Part shown: one piece after another, positions 9,231 through 18,528 of the stretch
Numbering within the stretch: position 1 is the first letter of the stretch
How the letters are laid out: the number at the start of each line of letters is the position of its first letter
NCBI GenBank assembly: GCA_013403005.1
Contig: JACBOA010000006.1
Coordinates: forward strand, 44,561 to 108,560
Length of the DNA stretch: 64,000 bases
Direction: 5' to 3'
Source of the DNA: Methanobacteriaceae archaeon
GTDB taxonomy: Archaea > Methanobacteriota > Methanobacteria > Methanobacteriales > Methanobacteriaceae
The notes under the pieces: generated by a model
The model's input: the letters and a program-made list of their open reading frames with translations, nothing else
Told to the model about the DNA's origin: nothing
The model's database searches: none
Translations under genes and position numbers: made by a program

Positions 9231-10700
9231 ATGAGAAACCAGACAATCATCCTAATAGCCACCCTTATACTAGCAATCGCTCTCTCAGGTGCAGTCAGTG
9301 CAGCCGAAGGTGATACTATCATCGTAAGCAACGCACCCGGAAACACTCCCAGCAACGGAGACAGTGCCCATCCTAGTGTAAGTGATGATGGTGTTTGGGT
9401 TGCCTACTATTCTGACGCGTCCAATTTGGTGGCTGGTGACACTAACGACGGTATCAGGGATATTTTCCTGCACAATCGCATCACGGGTGTTACTACTAAG
9501 TTAACTTCCGGAAGCAATGGACTCAGTGGATCTCCCAGTATTAGTGGTGATGGTAATTGGGTTGCTTACATTTCGGAGGCTTATACTCTAGTGGATGGTG
9601 ATAATCACGACTTGTATTCCGATGTTTTCTTGTATGATCGTGTCAGGAATGTTACTTCTAAGGTGACACCTTTATCGGGAAGCAATGGAAACAGCTTCTA
9701 TCCAAGTGTGAGTGGTGATGGTAATTGGGTTGCCTATAGTTCATATGCTACTAATCTGGTGGCTGGTGATACTCCCGACTCCTATTCAGATATTTTCTTG
9801 TATGATCGTGTCACTGGTATTACTACCAAAGTGCCACCGTTATCAGGAAGCAATGGGGACAGATGGGCTCCTAGTATTAGTGCTGATGGTAATTGGGTTG
9901 CCTACGTATCATTTGCTACTAATCTGGTTGCTAATGATGCTGAAGACGGTCGTTCTGATATTTTCTTGTATGATCGTGTCAGGGATGTTACTTCTAAGGT
10001 GACACCGTTATCAGGAAGCAATGGCCACAGCGGTTATAATTGGGCTCCTAGTATTAGTGCTGATGGTGTTTGGGTTGCCTATACGTCATTGGCTTCTAAT
10101 CTGGTGGCCAGTGATACTGCAGATACTATATGGGATATTTTCTTGTATAATAGTGTCACGGGTGTTACTTCTAAGGTGACACCTTTATCAGGAAGCAATG
10201 GCCACAGCTATTATGTGAGTGTTAGTGGTGATGGTAATTGGGTAGCCTTCTCCTCAGAGGCTTCTAATTTGGTTGCTAATGATGCTGAAGACGGTCATTC
10301 TGATATTTTCTTGTATGATCGTGTCAGGGATGTTACTTCTAAGGTGACACCGTTATCAGGAAGCAACGGAATCAGTGACGGTCCCAGTGTTAGTGGTGAT
10401 GGTAATTGGGTTGCTTTCTACTCAGAGGCTTCTACTCTGGTGGCTGGCGATACTAACCAAGCATCTGATGTTTTCATGTACAATAACCCCCGTGTCATTG
10501 ACAGGTCAGAAACACCAGAGAGAAACAACCCATCCAATTCCAATACAGTCAACACTAATGAGTTCAATCAACCAAACAACACTAATCTAGTCAATGCAGC
10601 CACTACTGTTGGAATGCAAACCACTGGAACACCACTAGGAGCACTGTTTTTAGGGCTCTTAACATCAATGGCAGCACTGTTAATTCCCAGAAAAAAATAA
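9231..10700 (+). CDS. Secreted cell-surface beta-propeller protein with seven near-identical repeats
   Basis: A 489-residue exported protein. Residues 1-25 form a signal peptide ending in ALSGAVSAAEG. From about residue 38 to 420 there are seven tandem repeats of about 55 residues, each with a core S(V/I)S(G/D)DG.WVAY.S.A..LV..D, then a D(I/V)FLYDRV..VTSKV segment and a SGSNG link. These are PD40/TolB-type blades and should close into one seven-bladed propeller. An Asn/Thr-rich linker (430-465) leads to a C-terminal hydrophobic helix and an RKK stop-transfer end. A strong AGGAGGTGA precedes the ATG. Surface display is a safe inference; the ligand is unknown. The repeats are also very similar at the DNA level. 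Confidence 0.85.
   Translation: MRNQTIILIATLILAIALSGAVSAAEGDTIIVSNAPGNTPSNGDSAHPSVSDDGVWVAYYSDASNLVAGDTNDGIRDIFLHNRITGVTTKLTSGSNGLSGSPSISGDGNWVAYISEAYTLVDGDNHDLYSDVFLYDRVRNVTSKVTPLSGSNGNSFYPSVSGDGNWVAYSSYATNLVAGDTPDSYSDIFLYDRVTGITTKVPPLSGSNGDRWAPSISADGNWVAYVSFATNLVANDAEDGRSDIFLYDRVRDVTSKVTPLSGSNGHSGYNWAPSISADGVWVAYTSLASNLVASDTADTIWDIFLYNSVTGVTSKVTPLSGSNGHSYYVSVSGDGNWVAFSSEASNLVANDAEDGHSDIFLYDRVRDVTSKVTPLSGSNGISDGPSVSGDGNWVAFYSEASTLVAGDTNQASDVFMYNNPRVIDRSETPERNNPSNSNTVNTNEFNQPNNTNLVNAATTVGMQTTGTPLGALFLGLLTSMAALLIPRKK
9640..10372 (+). repeat. DNA-level repeats inside the propeller gene
   Basis: Segments encoding VTSKVTPLSGSNG recur with nearly identical bases (near 9650, 9985, 10165 and 10335), and TTGGTTGCTAATGATGCTGAAGACG-type stretches recur near 9925 and 10270. 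Such similarity points to recent blade duplication or gene conversion and leaves room for copy-number variation. Confidence 0.7.
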
Positions 10701-10740
10701 TCCCTATGTAAAACAACATCAAAGGATTATTTTTTTATTC
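10696..10740 (+). terminator. Intrinsic-type terminator after the propeller gene
   Basis: AATAATCC (10696-10703, overlapping the stop codon) pairs with GGATTATT (10724-10731), and a T-rich run follows directly. Confidence 0.6.
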
Positions 10741-10993
10741 TTTTTTTTAATCCTAAGATTCAGTTATATAATAAATTTTTGTATCCTTTTATATCCTAAA
10801 CTTTTTCTATTTCGTGATTTAAAGTCTTATGGGATTATTCTCTTTGATTTCGAAAATGGAGCAGAATCTCAATAATGCCATCATATAATCATACAATAAT
10901 TCCTTATTTCCTTATTGCATAGAATTTATAACCAATGCAGTATCGTATACAAATTAATAAATTAATAAAGTATTTATTATCAAAGGTGTGCAG

Positions 10994-12190
10994 ATGATAG
11001 AAAACCTTATAGAACGTTTATCAAAAGCAGCCAGCATGCAACGCTGGAATGACCACATCCGTCCAGTGGAATTCACCGAACTGGATAAACAAGCTCATAA
11101 AATGGTAATTGCCTATGTTATTGCCCGGTTTGAAGAAGACAGGCTGGGAACTGGTAGTGTGGACTGGATAGCACTTATTGAAGGGGGAATATTCGAATTT
11201 TTGCATCGCACTGTTCTAACCGACATAAAACCACCTGTTTTCCATCGTATGATGAAGGAAAAGGGGAATGAACTCAATAAACACGTTTTTGATAAATTAG
11301 AGAAGGATATGGAAGGTCTGGATGAAGGTTTCCAGGAACGTTTTAAAGACTACTATCTAAAACAACCCAACACACTGGAAAGGCGCATATTAAGGGCTGC
11401 CCATTACCTGGCCACACAATGGGAATTTAAAATAATATATCACACTGCACCATTCATCTATGGTATTGATAAAACCAAGGAAAATATTGAAAACCAGATT
11501 GAGGACCATTATGACTTGATAGGGGTTCAGAAGATCCTCCTGGGTAAGAAGTCCTTTGGATTCATAGATCTCTGTGGCCAGCTCCGCTTCCAGAAAAGAT
11601 GGGCTCACATCCCACGCATACCAGAAACTTCGGTTCTGGGGCACATGTTCATAGTAGCTGCCACCAGCTATCTCTGCACCTTGGAAATGGGAGTCGAAGC
11701 CTGTTCCAAACGTTTCTATAACAATTTTTATGCGGGTCTGTTCCATGATTTGCCAGAAGTCCTCACCAAGGATATAATCTCACCAGTTAAAGGATCAGTG
11801 GAGGGTCTTAAGGAGATAATAAAAGATTATGAAGATTATCAAATGAAAGAAGAGCTTTTACCCCTCCTACCCCGCCCCTGGCATGAGGATATGAAGTATT
11901 TCTCTGAGTCTGAATTTGAAAACAAAATAATCCTGGAACAAAAAGTTAAAATGGGTGTCAGTTTCCAGGATTTGAACCAGAAATACAACGAAGATGTTTT
12001 TGCCCCGTTGGATGGTGAACTTCTCAGTGCAGTGGATAGGCTGGCAGCCTTTATTGAAGCTAAGCTATCCATTGATCATGGGATAAAATCCGATGAACTG
12101 GAACAAGCAGCCGAAAACATATACCAGGATTATAAGGGCCGGAAAATTTCAGGAATAGATTTTGGCCGCATTTTCGATTATTTCAAATAG
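10994..12190 (+). CDS. HD-domain hydrolase
   Basis: A 398-residue cytoplasmic protein with an HD-superfamily core in its second half. HMF near residue 218, FHDLPE near 255, and a later D..AA in the SAVDRLAAFIEA helix around 345 are the expected metal ligands. Proteins of this type hydrolyse phosphate esters of nucleotides (YfbR-like 5'-nucleotidases, dNTPases). The first 150 residues are helical with no recognised domain. A GTG at 10988 is possible, but GGTG eight bases before the ATG at 10994 supports the latter. The gene stands alone and converges on the flavodoxin-like gene. The substrate is unknown. Confidence 0.7.
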   Translation: MIENLIERLSKAASMQRWNDHIRPVEFTELDKQAHKMVIAYVIARFEEDRLGTGSVDWIALIEGGIFEFLHRTVLTDIKPPVFHRMMKEKGNELNKHVFDKLEKDMEGLDEGFQERFKDYYLKQPNTLERRILRAAHYLATQWEFKIIYHTAPFIYGIDKTKENIENQIEDHYDLIGVQKILLGKKSFGFIDLCGQLRFQKRWAHIPRIPETSVLGHMFIVAATSYLCTLEMGVEACSKRFYNNFYAGLFHDLPEVLTKDIISPVKGSVEGLKEIIKDYEDYQMKEELLPLLPRPWHEDMKYFSESEFENKIILEQKVKMGVSFQDLNQKYNEDVFAPLDGELLSAVDRLAAFIEAKLSIDHGIKSDELEQAAENIYQDYKGRKISGIDFGRIFDYFK

Positions 12191-12215
12191 ATTTCAATCA
12201 CTTTTTAAAATTCAA

Positions 12216-12701
12216 TCACTCATTTTTTTTTAATTTTTTTAATTTTCCGGCGAAATCTTTTACCATACCTTCCCATGCACCGCTTTTTTGAGGGCTGCCT
12301 CCAATGGACATTTTAATGGTAAATTCCATTCCTTTGGCTTCCAGAGCTTCCCGTATTTGTGTAGTGGCTATCTGCGATCCATCCCCACCCATGGTTACCA
12401 GGGCGGCGCATTTTTTACCAGAGACATTCTGAACCTCTTCCAAGTACTGATTAACTCCGGGTGGGGTGCGGCTAGCCCAAACAGGACAGCAAACAATCAA
12501 ACAATCATAATGACTAATATCAGTTGTACAGGGCTTTATGGGCCATTTTTTCTCCAGGTAAGCATGAATAGCTTTAATAAGGTACCATCTATCTTTAACG
12601 GGTTCAACACGTGTGAAATCAGCATTCATTTCTTCCTGTAATTTCTGGGCTACAGTAAGGGTGTTCCCTGAAAAGGAATAACAGGCAATCAAGGTTTTCA
12701 T
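12216..12701 (-). CDS. Flavodoxin-family protein
   Basis: A 161-residue flavodoxin-fold protein. The N-terminus has the FMN phosphate loop YSFSGNTLTVA (residues 8-18), CPVWASRTPPG near 73-83 corresponds to the isoalloxazine loop, and a GGDGSQ segment follows near 105. It probably carries electrons or acts as a small FMN-dependent reductase. The open frame extends to 12761, but the upstream residues do not fit the family, and GGGAG upstream places the start at the ATG at 12701. It lies downstream of, and co-directional with, the TMEM175 gene; no operon partner reveals its redox partner. Confidence 0.75.
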   Translation of the reverse strand: MKTLIACYSFSGNTLTVAQKLQEEMNADFTRVEPVKDRWYLIKAIHAYLEKKWPIKPCTTDISHYDCLIVCCPVWASRTPPGVNQYLEEVQNVSGKKCAALVTMGGDGSQIATTQIREALEAKGMEFTIKMSIGGSPQKSGAWEGMVKDFAGKLKKLKKNE

Positions 12702-12790
12702 TTTTTTCATCTCCCTAATTTCATATTGAATTAGATCTTTACTTATAAAATCTTTATGCACAAAACTGTATGGAAAATTGGTAAAATAAA

Positions 12791-13450
12791 CTATTTTCGT
12801 GATTTCTTTATTTTTATTCTTTGCTCTCTCTTTTTAACAACACCTCTGGACCATATCTTCCTACCCGCAATGAAAAGAAATGGAATCAGAAATAGAATCA
12901 CCATACTCCATTGGGGACTTATAAAACTTAAAAGAATAGCTACCAAAATAATCATGGGCATTATTAAAAGGCTTCTTTTAATGTAGGGGTAGTAAGGTTC
13001 TACTTCTTTGGGAATAAGCTTGCTTGTTGCTGAATACCTCCAGATTAAATAAAAAAAGAGGCCTATGAAAAGGAGGTTGAAGTCAAATATAAGTTGTGCA
13101 ATTTGGTGCTGTGGGAATTGGGCTATAATTGATGTTGATAAAGGTAAAAGTGCTATGAACATGAGCCAGAAAATGTTTATCCAGAGAATGGTGAAATCGA
13201 TTTTTTTAACCAGATAGAACATGTGATGATCCACCCAGAAAACAGCCAGAAGCAGGAAACTTAAAAAATAAACCGTTAATTTAGGGATGATCTCACTGGT
13301 GGTTTGCAGGAACAACTCTGCGGTGTGGATGGGTCCGATGGGTATCTCAATGGTCACCACCACTATTGTCATGGCAATGGCAAAAATTCCATCAGTAAGG
13401 GCTTCCAAACGGTTGGATGGTATCTTTATTCCCTCTAGATATTCAGACAT
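12791..13450 (-). CDS. TMEM175-family (DUF1211) potassium channel, copy 1
   Basis: A 219-residue protein with six predicted membrane helices and a basic C-terminal tail. The first helix carries RLEALTDGIFAIAMT (residues 14-28), the family signature (RxxxFSDGxxAxxxT type) that lines the pore in prokaryotic TMEM175 channels, which are tetramers selective for K+. Here the usual Phe-Ser is replaced by Leu-Thr, which may alter selectivity. A second copy lies at 26904. The gene is 10 bases downstream of hisB on the same strand and may be cotranscribed with it, though no functional link is evident. Confidence 0.8.
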   Translation of the reverse strand: MSEYLEGIKIPSNRLEALTDGIFAIAMTIVVVTIEIPIGPIHTAELFLQTTSEIIPKLTVYFLSFLLLAVFWVDHHMFYLVKKIDFTILWINIFWLMFIALLPLSTSIIAQFPQHQIAQLIFDFNLLFIGLFFYLIWRYSATSKLIPKEVEPYYPYIKRSLLIMPMIILVAILLSFISPQWSMVILFLIPFLFIAGRKIWSRGVVKKREQRIKIKKSRK

Positions 13451-13460
13451 TATAGTTCTC

Positions 13461-14039
13461 CTAAATCACTCCCTTGGTACTGGGCACCTGGTCACCTACC
13501 ACGCGGGTGGCGTCATGCAGGGCACGGGCCAGTGCTTTGAATACAGCTTCCACCTGGTGGTGGTCGTTTTCCCCCTCACAACGGGCGTGGAGGTTCATCT
13601 TACCTGTCTGGGCCAGTGACTCTAAAAAGTGACCCACATTCTCGGTGGAAAGATCACCTACCTTGGCCTGATGAAATGGTAGGTCAAGAACTGCGTAGCT
13701 TCGTCCTGATAAGTCCACGGCTACCATGGCCAATGATTCGTCCATGGGGACAAGTGAATGAGCCATTCTTCTAATTCCCTTTTTATCTCCTAAAGCTCCT
13801 TTTAATGCTTCACCCAGGACTATTCCCACATCTTCCACGGTGTGATGGTCATCAATTTCTACATCACCACGAGCTTCAACTTTAAGGTTAAACAGGCTGT
13901 GTCTGGCCAATGATTCCAGCATGTGGTTTAGAAAATTGATCCCGGTTTCCACCTGATATTCTCCAGCACCATCCAGGTCCAGTTCAATATCTATCTCTGT
14001 TTCAGAGGTCTTCCTATTTATCTTACTCTTCCTCTTCAT
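13461..14039 (-). CDS. hisB: Imidazoleglycerol-phosphate dehydratase
   Basis: A 192-residue HisB that dehydrates imidazoleglycerol phosphate to imidazoleacetol phosphate in histidine synthesis. The duplicated fold is recognisable by NFLNHMLESLARHS, the first metal motif DDHHTVEDVG and the second ENDHHQVEA, all intact. The ATG at 14048 is also open, but GAGGG is adjacent to that codon and correctly spaced for the ATG at 14039. The gene overlaps the end of the ferredoxin gene by about 17 bases, so translation is probably coupled. hisH is in the same window at 56891, unlinked. Confidence 0.95.
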   Translation of the reverse strand: MKRKSKINRKTSETEIDIELDLDGAGEYQVETGINFLNHMLESLARHSLFNLKVEARGDVEIDDHHTVEDVGIVLGEALKGALGDKKGIRRMAHSLVPMDESLAMVAVDLSGRSYAVLDLPFHQAKVGDLSTENVGHFLESLAQTGKMNLHARCEGENDHHQVEAVFKALARALHDATRVVGDQVPSTKGVI

Positions 14040-14229
14040 CTTCTGCATCCCTCACTATAAGTATGGCTTCTTCCGGACACTTGGAAGCACAGATAGTGCA
14101 CACATGACAGTAACGTAGATTGGTGGCCATAGCCTTCTTATTAATATCCCAGATCTTGGCACCCTTGGGACATTCTTCCTTGCAAATTCCACAGCCAGTG
14201 CACTTATCCTCATCAACTTCTATTCTCAT
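14023..14229 (-). CDS. Two-cluster 4Fe-4S ferredoxin
   Basis: A 68-residue ferredoxin with two CX2CX2CX3CP motifs: Cys10, 13, 16, 20 and Cys41, 44, 47, 51. It should carry two low-potential 4Fe-4S clusters. The sequence ends in a short acidic tail (DAEDEEEE) that may guide docking to partner enzymes. It is the first gene of a ferredoxin-hisB(-TMEM175) run, and its upstream region contains the TTATAACTTATAA iterons. Its redox partner is unknown; the Isf-type flavoprotein lies just upstream on the same strand. Confidence 0.93.
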   Translation of the reverse strand: MRIEVDEDKCTGCGICKEECPKGAKIWDINKKAMATNLRYCHVCTICASKCPEEAILIVRDAEDEEEE

Positions 14230-14242
14230 TACAATTCTCCTC

Positions 14243-14368
14243 TAACTTATAACTTATAATTTATAACTTCTAATTATAACTGAACTCGAAAACCCAAATT
14301 TACCCTGTGATGGGTGATAGACTAGATATTTAATCCTAATTAGTTATAACTTATACCTTATAACTCAC
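14243..14368. repeat. Second locus of TTATAACTTATAA iterons
   Basis: An exact TTATAACTTATAA lies at 14247-14259, followed by a partial TTATAACTT at 14261-14269. A one-mismatch copy, TTATAACTTATAC, lies at 14344-14356 with a further TTATAACT at 14358-14365. These sit between the ferredoxin gene and the Isf-type gene, 11 kb from the parA locus that carries the same word. Confidence 0.6.
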
Positions 14369-14408
14369 TTTTTTTCTTAGTAATGCTTAATAAAATTCCA
14401 CATTTTTA

Positions 14409-15008
14409 TTATTCCTTCTGGTATTTTAACAAGAATTCATCGAATCTTTTAAGGGTTTTCTTAAGGCTCCTGAAACCCTCTTCATCCTCCTTCACACCAT
14501 CCAGGGTGTCCTTAGACCAGAAGTTAGCCCCCAGATTGGCTCCGAAGGGCCCTCCACTTACAGGTATGGCACCGTTAAGGATGTAAAATGTCATTATCTG
14601 CTGAATGGCCAGTTCCTGACCTCCGGCACGATCACCACCTACAGAAATGGCCATGCCTATTTTATGCTTCAGGAAGTCAATGTCCACTGCAGCTGCAGCC
14701 CGGGTACGGTCCATCACGGCCTTTATCTGGGCGCTAACTCCGCCATTATAAATGGGGGTGGCTATAATAATCCCGTTTGCTTCCATTAAAAGAGGGTAGA
14801 GCTGGTGCATATCATCACGTAAAAGGCACACTTGCTTGCGAAGACAGTAATCGCAATTACGGCAAGGTCCAATTTCCTTGCCACGAACTGTAAAAAACTC
14901 AGTCTCGTATCCTTTATCTTCCAGCATCTTTAGAGTTTCAGTTAAGACATACTCTGTGGCCTGTTTCCTGGGGCTTCCGCATATTCCTAAAATTTTCTTT
15001 GTCACCAT
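14409..15008 (-). CDS. Iron-sulfur flavoprotein (Isf-type NADPH-dependent FMN reductase family)
   Basis: A 199-residue flavodoxin-like protein. The N-terminal GICGSPRK loop binds FMN phosphate. CRNCDYCLRKQVC (residues 49-61) is the compact CX2CX2CX4C motif that binds a 4Fe-4S cluster in Isf proteins. TPIYNGGVSAQIKAVMDR and SVGGDRAGGQE follow. In methanogens Isf-type proteins take electrons from ferredoxin and have been linked to removal of O2 or H2O2. A two-cluster ferredoxin encoded immediately downstream fits that, although the iteron region separates the genes. Confidence 0.85.
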   Translation of the reverse strand: MVTKKILGICGSPRKQATEYVLTETLKMLEDKGYETEFFTVRGKEIGPCRNCDYCLRKQVCLLRDDMHQLYPLLMEANGIIIATPIYNGGVSAQIKAVMDRTRAAAAVDIDFLKHKIGMAISVGGDRAGGQELAIQQIMTFYILNGAIPVSGGPFGANLGANFWSKDTLDGVKEDEEGFRSLKKTLKRFDEFLLKYQKE

Positions 15009-15483
15009 TAATTCCCCCTCACTTAAAATAGATTTGAATTTATTATCTTTTAACTTTTTTTAGTGGTTTTGGAAAGTTTGGTGTAATTGATGGAATTTCC
15101 CCTCTGGAATTTCCCCCTCCCATTTTTTTCATACAAATGTATCTTTCTTAAGAATGAATGGTGTAATATTGGTGTAATATTTTGATTATGGGGCTGTGAT
15201 AAATGGTGGGAGTTGCTAAGAGCTTAAGCCAGGCAATTTGCAGAAGATCTGCCCTCCCATGTGAATGTGGTGGAATATATAGGATAGGTTGATGATTTAG
15301 ACACTTCACTAAAAGAACATCTGAAATTCCTAGCATTCAATTGGAATAGTATCTGCTTTGAGTATGATTGAAAAATTTGACTACGATTGAAAAAATATAG
15401 AACCAGTAAATACGATGAATGTTTTAGATCCATCATTTTTAAAAAAAAATAGTTAACAAAAAGATTCTTTTAAAAAAAATCTT
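15009..15483. other. Intergenic region with short tandem repeats
   Basis: No supported gene; two overlapping minus-strand open frames here lack ribosome binding sites and recognisable composition. GGTGTAATATT occurs twice in perfect tandem (15160-15170 and 15171-15181). GGAATTTCCCC occurs near 15091 and 15106. The rest is AT-rich. Confidence 0.5.
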
Positions 15484-15525
15484 TAAAAGAAAAAAAGAGT
15501 TGGATAAGAGCATCTTAAATGCTCT
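15484..15525 (-). terminator. Terminator of fae-hps
   Basis: AGAGCAT (15507-15513) pairs perfectly with ATGCTCT (15519-15525) around a five-base loop. On the minus strand this hairpin is followed by CTCTTTTTTTCTTTT, a classic hairpin-plus-U-tract 17 bases after the fae-hps stop. Confidence 0.7.
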
Positions 15526-15542
15526 CAGGGATTTTTCAACTT

Positions 15543-16763
<1,221 letters not shown>

Positions 16764-16956
16764 AAACATGATCCTCCTTTTAAAGTCACATTTGATCTAT
16801 ATGGCTAACTGGTATAAATAGAGTGCTATCAAATGTGCATGAGAAGTGGAAGACTAAAAGAAATAGGCAAAAATAGAAGGTTTAATCTACCAAATCAGTG
16901 AATTTGCAGTCTAAATAAGAACAACACCAGAGAAAAAAAATAAAAGATAAGGATGG

Positions 16957-18249
16957 TTAATCTACAATTTTACCATCCAGGTAGTCGGCGTATCCGGCAA
17001 GATCCAGCAGTCCATGACCAGAGAAGTTAATTACAATGTTCTTTTCTTCCCCAGTCTTCTTACAGAGAAGTGCTTCATCTATTCCAGTTTTTATGGCGTG
17101 GCAGGTTTCTGGAGCAGGTACGATTCCTTCGGTTCGGGCGAAGAGCACTCCACTTTTGAAAACATCGGTTTGCTGGACAGATCTTGCTTCTACTATTCCT
17201 TCATGGACCAGTAGTGCCACTAAGGGGGCCATACCATGGTAACGGAGTCCGCCAGCGTGATCTGCGGGTGGAATGAAGTCATGGCCCATACTGTACATCT
17301 TGATGAGGGGGGTGAGTCCGGCGGTATCTCCAAAGTCGTAGCAGTATTCACCCTGAGTCAGGGTGGGGCAGTGGGCGGGTTCCACAGCAATAAACTTACA
17401 GTCAATCTTCTCATCCAGCTGGTCCTTAATGAAGGGGAAGAATGCTCCAGCAAAGTTACTACCTCCTCCAACACATCCCACCATCACATCAGGTGACTCG
17501 TCGAATATTTCCAATTGTTTTTTGGTTTCCTGGCCAATAACAGTCTGGTGGAGCATGACGTGGTTTAAAACGCTTCCCAGTGAGTAGTAAACTTTTTCAT
17601 CATTTAAGGCATCTTCAATTGCTTCAGAAATGGCCACTCCCAGGGTTCCGGGGTGATCTGGATTTTCTGCCAGAACTTTCCTACCGAATTCTGTTCTATC
17701 AGTAGGTGATGCTAAGATTTCACCATTGTAGAGTTCCATAATGGTTTTTCGGTATGGTTTCTGGTTGAATGAAACTTTAACCATGTAAACTGTACAGTCA
17801 ATATCCATCAGGTTACAGGCCAGTGAAAGGGCAGTTCCCCACTGTCCTGCACCGGTTTCAGTGGTTAAACGCTCAGCTCCGTCCTTTTTAGCATAGTATG
17901 CTTGGGCTATGGCAGTGTTCAGCTTGTGACTGCCAGTGGGGGAGGTGTCTTCCCTTTTATAGAATATCTTGGCAGGGGTGTCCAAGTGTTCTTCCAGGGC
18001 TTTAGCTCTGGTCAGTGGGCTGGGTCGTCCCATCTGTTTGTAAACATTCCTAACTTCTTTGGGTATCTTAATGTATCGCTCTGTGGATAACTCCTGTTCC
18101 AACACTCCCTTGGAGAATATTTTCGGCAAGTTTTCCAGTTGTTTCCCATCTTCAGTCTGGTCGTATGGTGGGAATTCCACTGGCAAGTCTGCTGCAATGT
18201 TGTACCATTTTTTAGGTATTTCTTTTTCAGTCAGTTTCACACTGTACAT
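16957..18249 (-). CDS. trpB2: Tryptophan synthase beta chain, TrpB2 type
   Basis: A 430-residue PLP enzyme of the longer TrpB2 subgroup, which condenses indole with serine (or O-phosphoserine). The PLP lysine is Lys109 in TGSHKLNTA, the substrate loop is ETGAGQWG, and the phosphate-binding loop is CVGGGSNFAG near 250. The extended N-terminus (KKWYNIAADLP) separates TrpB2 from TrpB1. TrpB2 proteins generally act without TrpA, and no trpA or other trp gene is nearby. GAGGTG seven bases before the ATG supports the start. A serine deaminase-like side role has been suggested for some members, so the physiological reaction is uncertain. Confidence 0.93.
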   Translation of the reverse strand: MYSVKLTEKEIPKKWYNIAADLPVEFPPYDQTEDGKQLENLPKIFSKGVLEQELSTERYIKIPKEVRNVYKQMGRPSPLTRAKALEEHLDTPAKIFYKREDTSPTGSHKLNTAIAQAYYAKKDGAERLTTETGAGQWGTALSLACNLMDIDCTVYMVKVSFNQKPYRKTIMELYNGEILASPTDRTEFGRKVLAENPDHPGTLGVAISEAIEDALNDEKVYYSLGSVLNHVMLHQTVIGQETKKQLEIFDESPDVMVGCVGGGSNFAGAFFPFIKDQLDEKIDCKFIAVEPAHCPTLTQGEYCYDFGDTAGLTPLIKMYSMGHDFIPPADHAGGLRYHGMAPLVALLVHEGIVEARSVQQTDVFKSGVLFARTEGIVPAPETCHAIKTGIDEALLCKKTGEEKNIVINFSGHGLLDLAGYADYLDGKIVD

Positions 18250-18497
18250 GGATTACACCTCAAACAATTTACATTTTTTTTTAAAAAATTCAGTTATCAA
18301 TCATTCAATCTGTTGAATCAGGTTATAGATGGGTTTAAAACTAAAAAAACCCAAGTTGCTGGTTTTATGTAACTTCCTTAAACATGCATTTCAAGTGTAA
18401 TGGTGCTTTATTAAATATGGTCTTGGTATATGTTCTGTTCTTGGTCTTACTTGTTTGAAACACAAATATAATTAGCGTACTATTTAAATCTTTGTTG

Positions 18498-18505
18498 TAT
18501 AAATA
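18498..18505 (+). promoter_or_regulatory. TATA box of the DUF1786-PHP operon
   Basis: TATAAATA ends 23 bases before the ATG at 18529, which has no ribosome binding site. A leaderless transcript starting at that ATG would fit. TTTAAATC at 18483-18490 is a second possible box. Confidence 0.45.
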
Positions 18506-18528
18506 TGTACATTGTTGGTATTGCTTAA

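Noticed and set aside
9712..10002. 96-codon alternative-frame ORF in the propeller gene
   Set aside because: It is a frame-shifted shadow created by the repeats; the main frame has signal peptide, repeats and anchor.
15148..15436. Two overlapping minus-strand frames of 62 and 70 codons
   Set aside because: They overlap each other in different frames, have no ribosome binding sites and lie in repeat-containing intergenic DNA.
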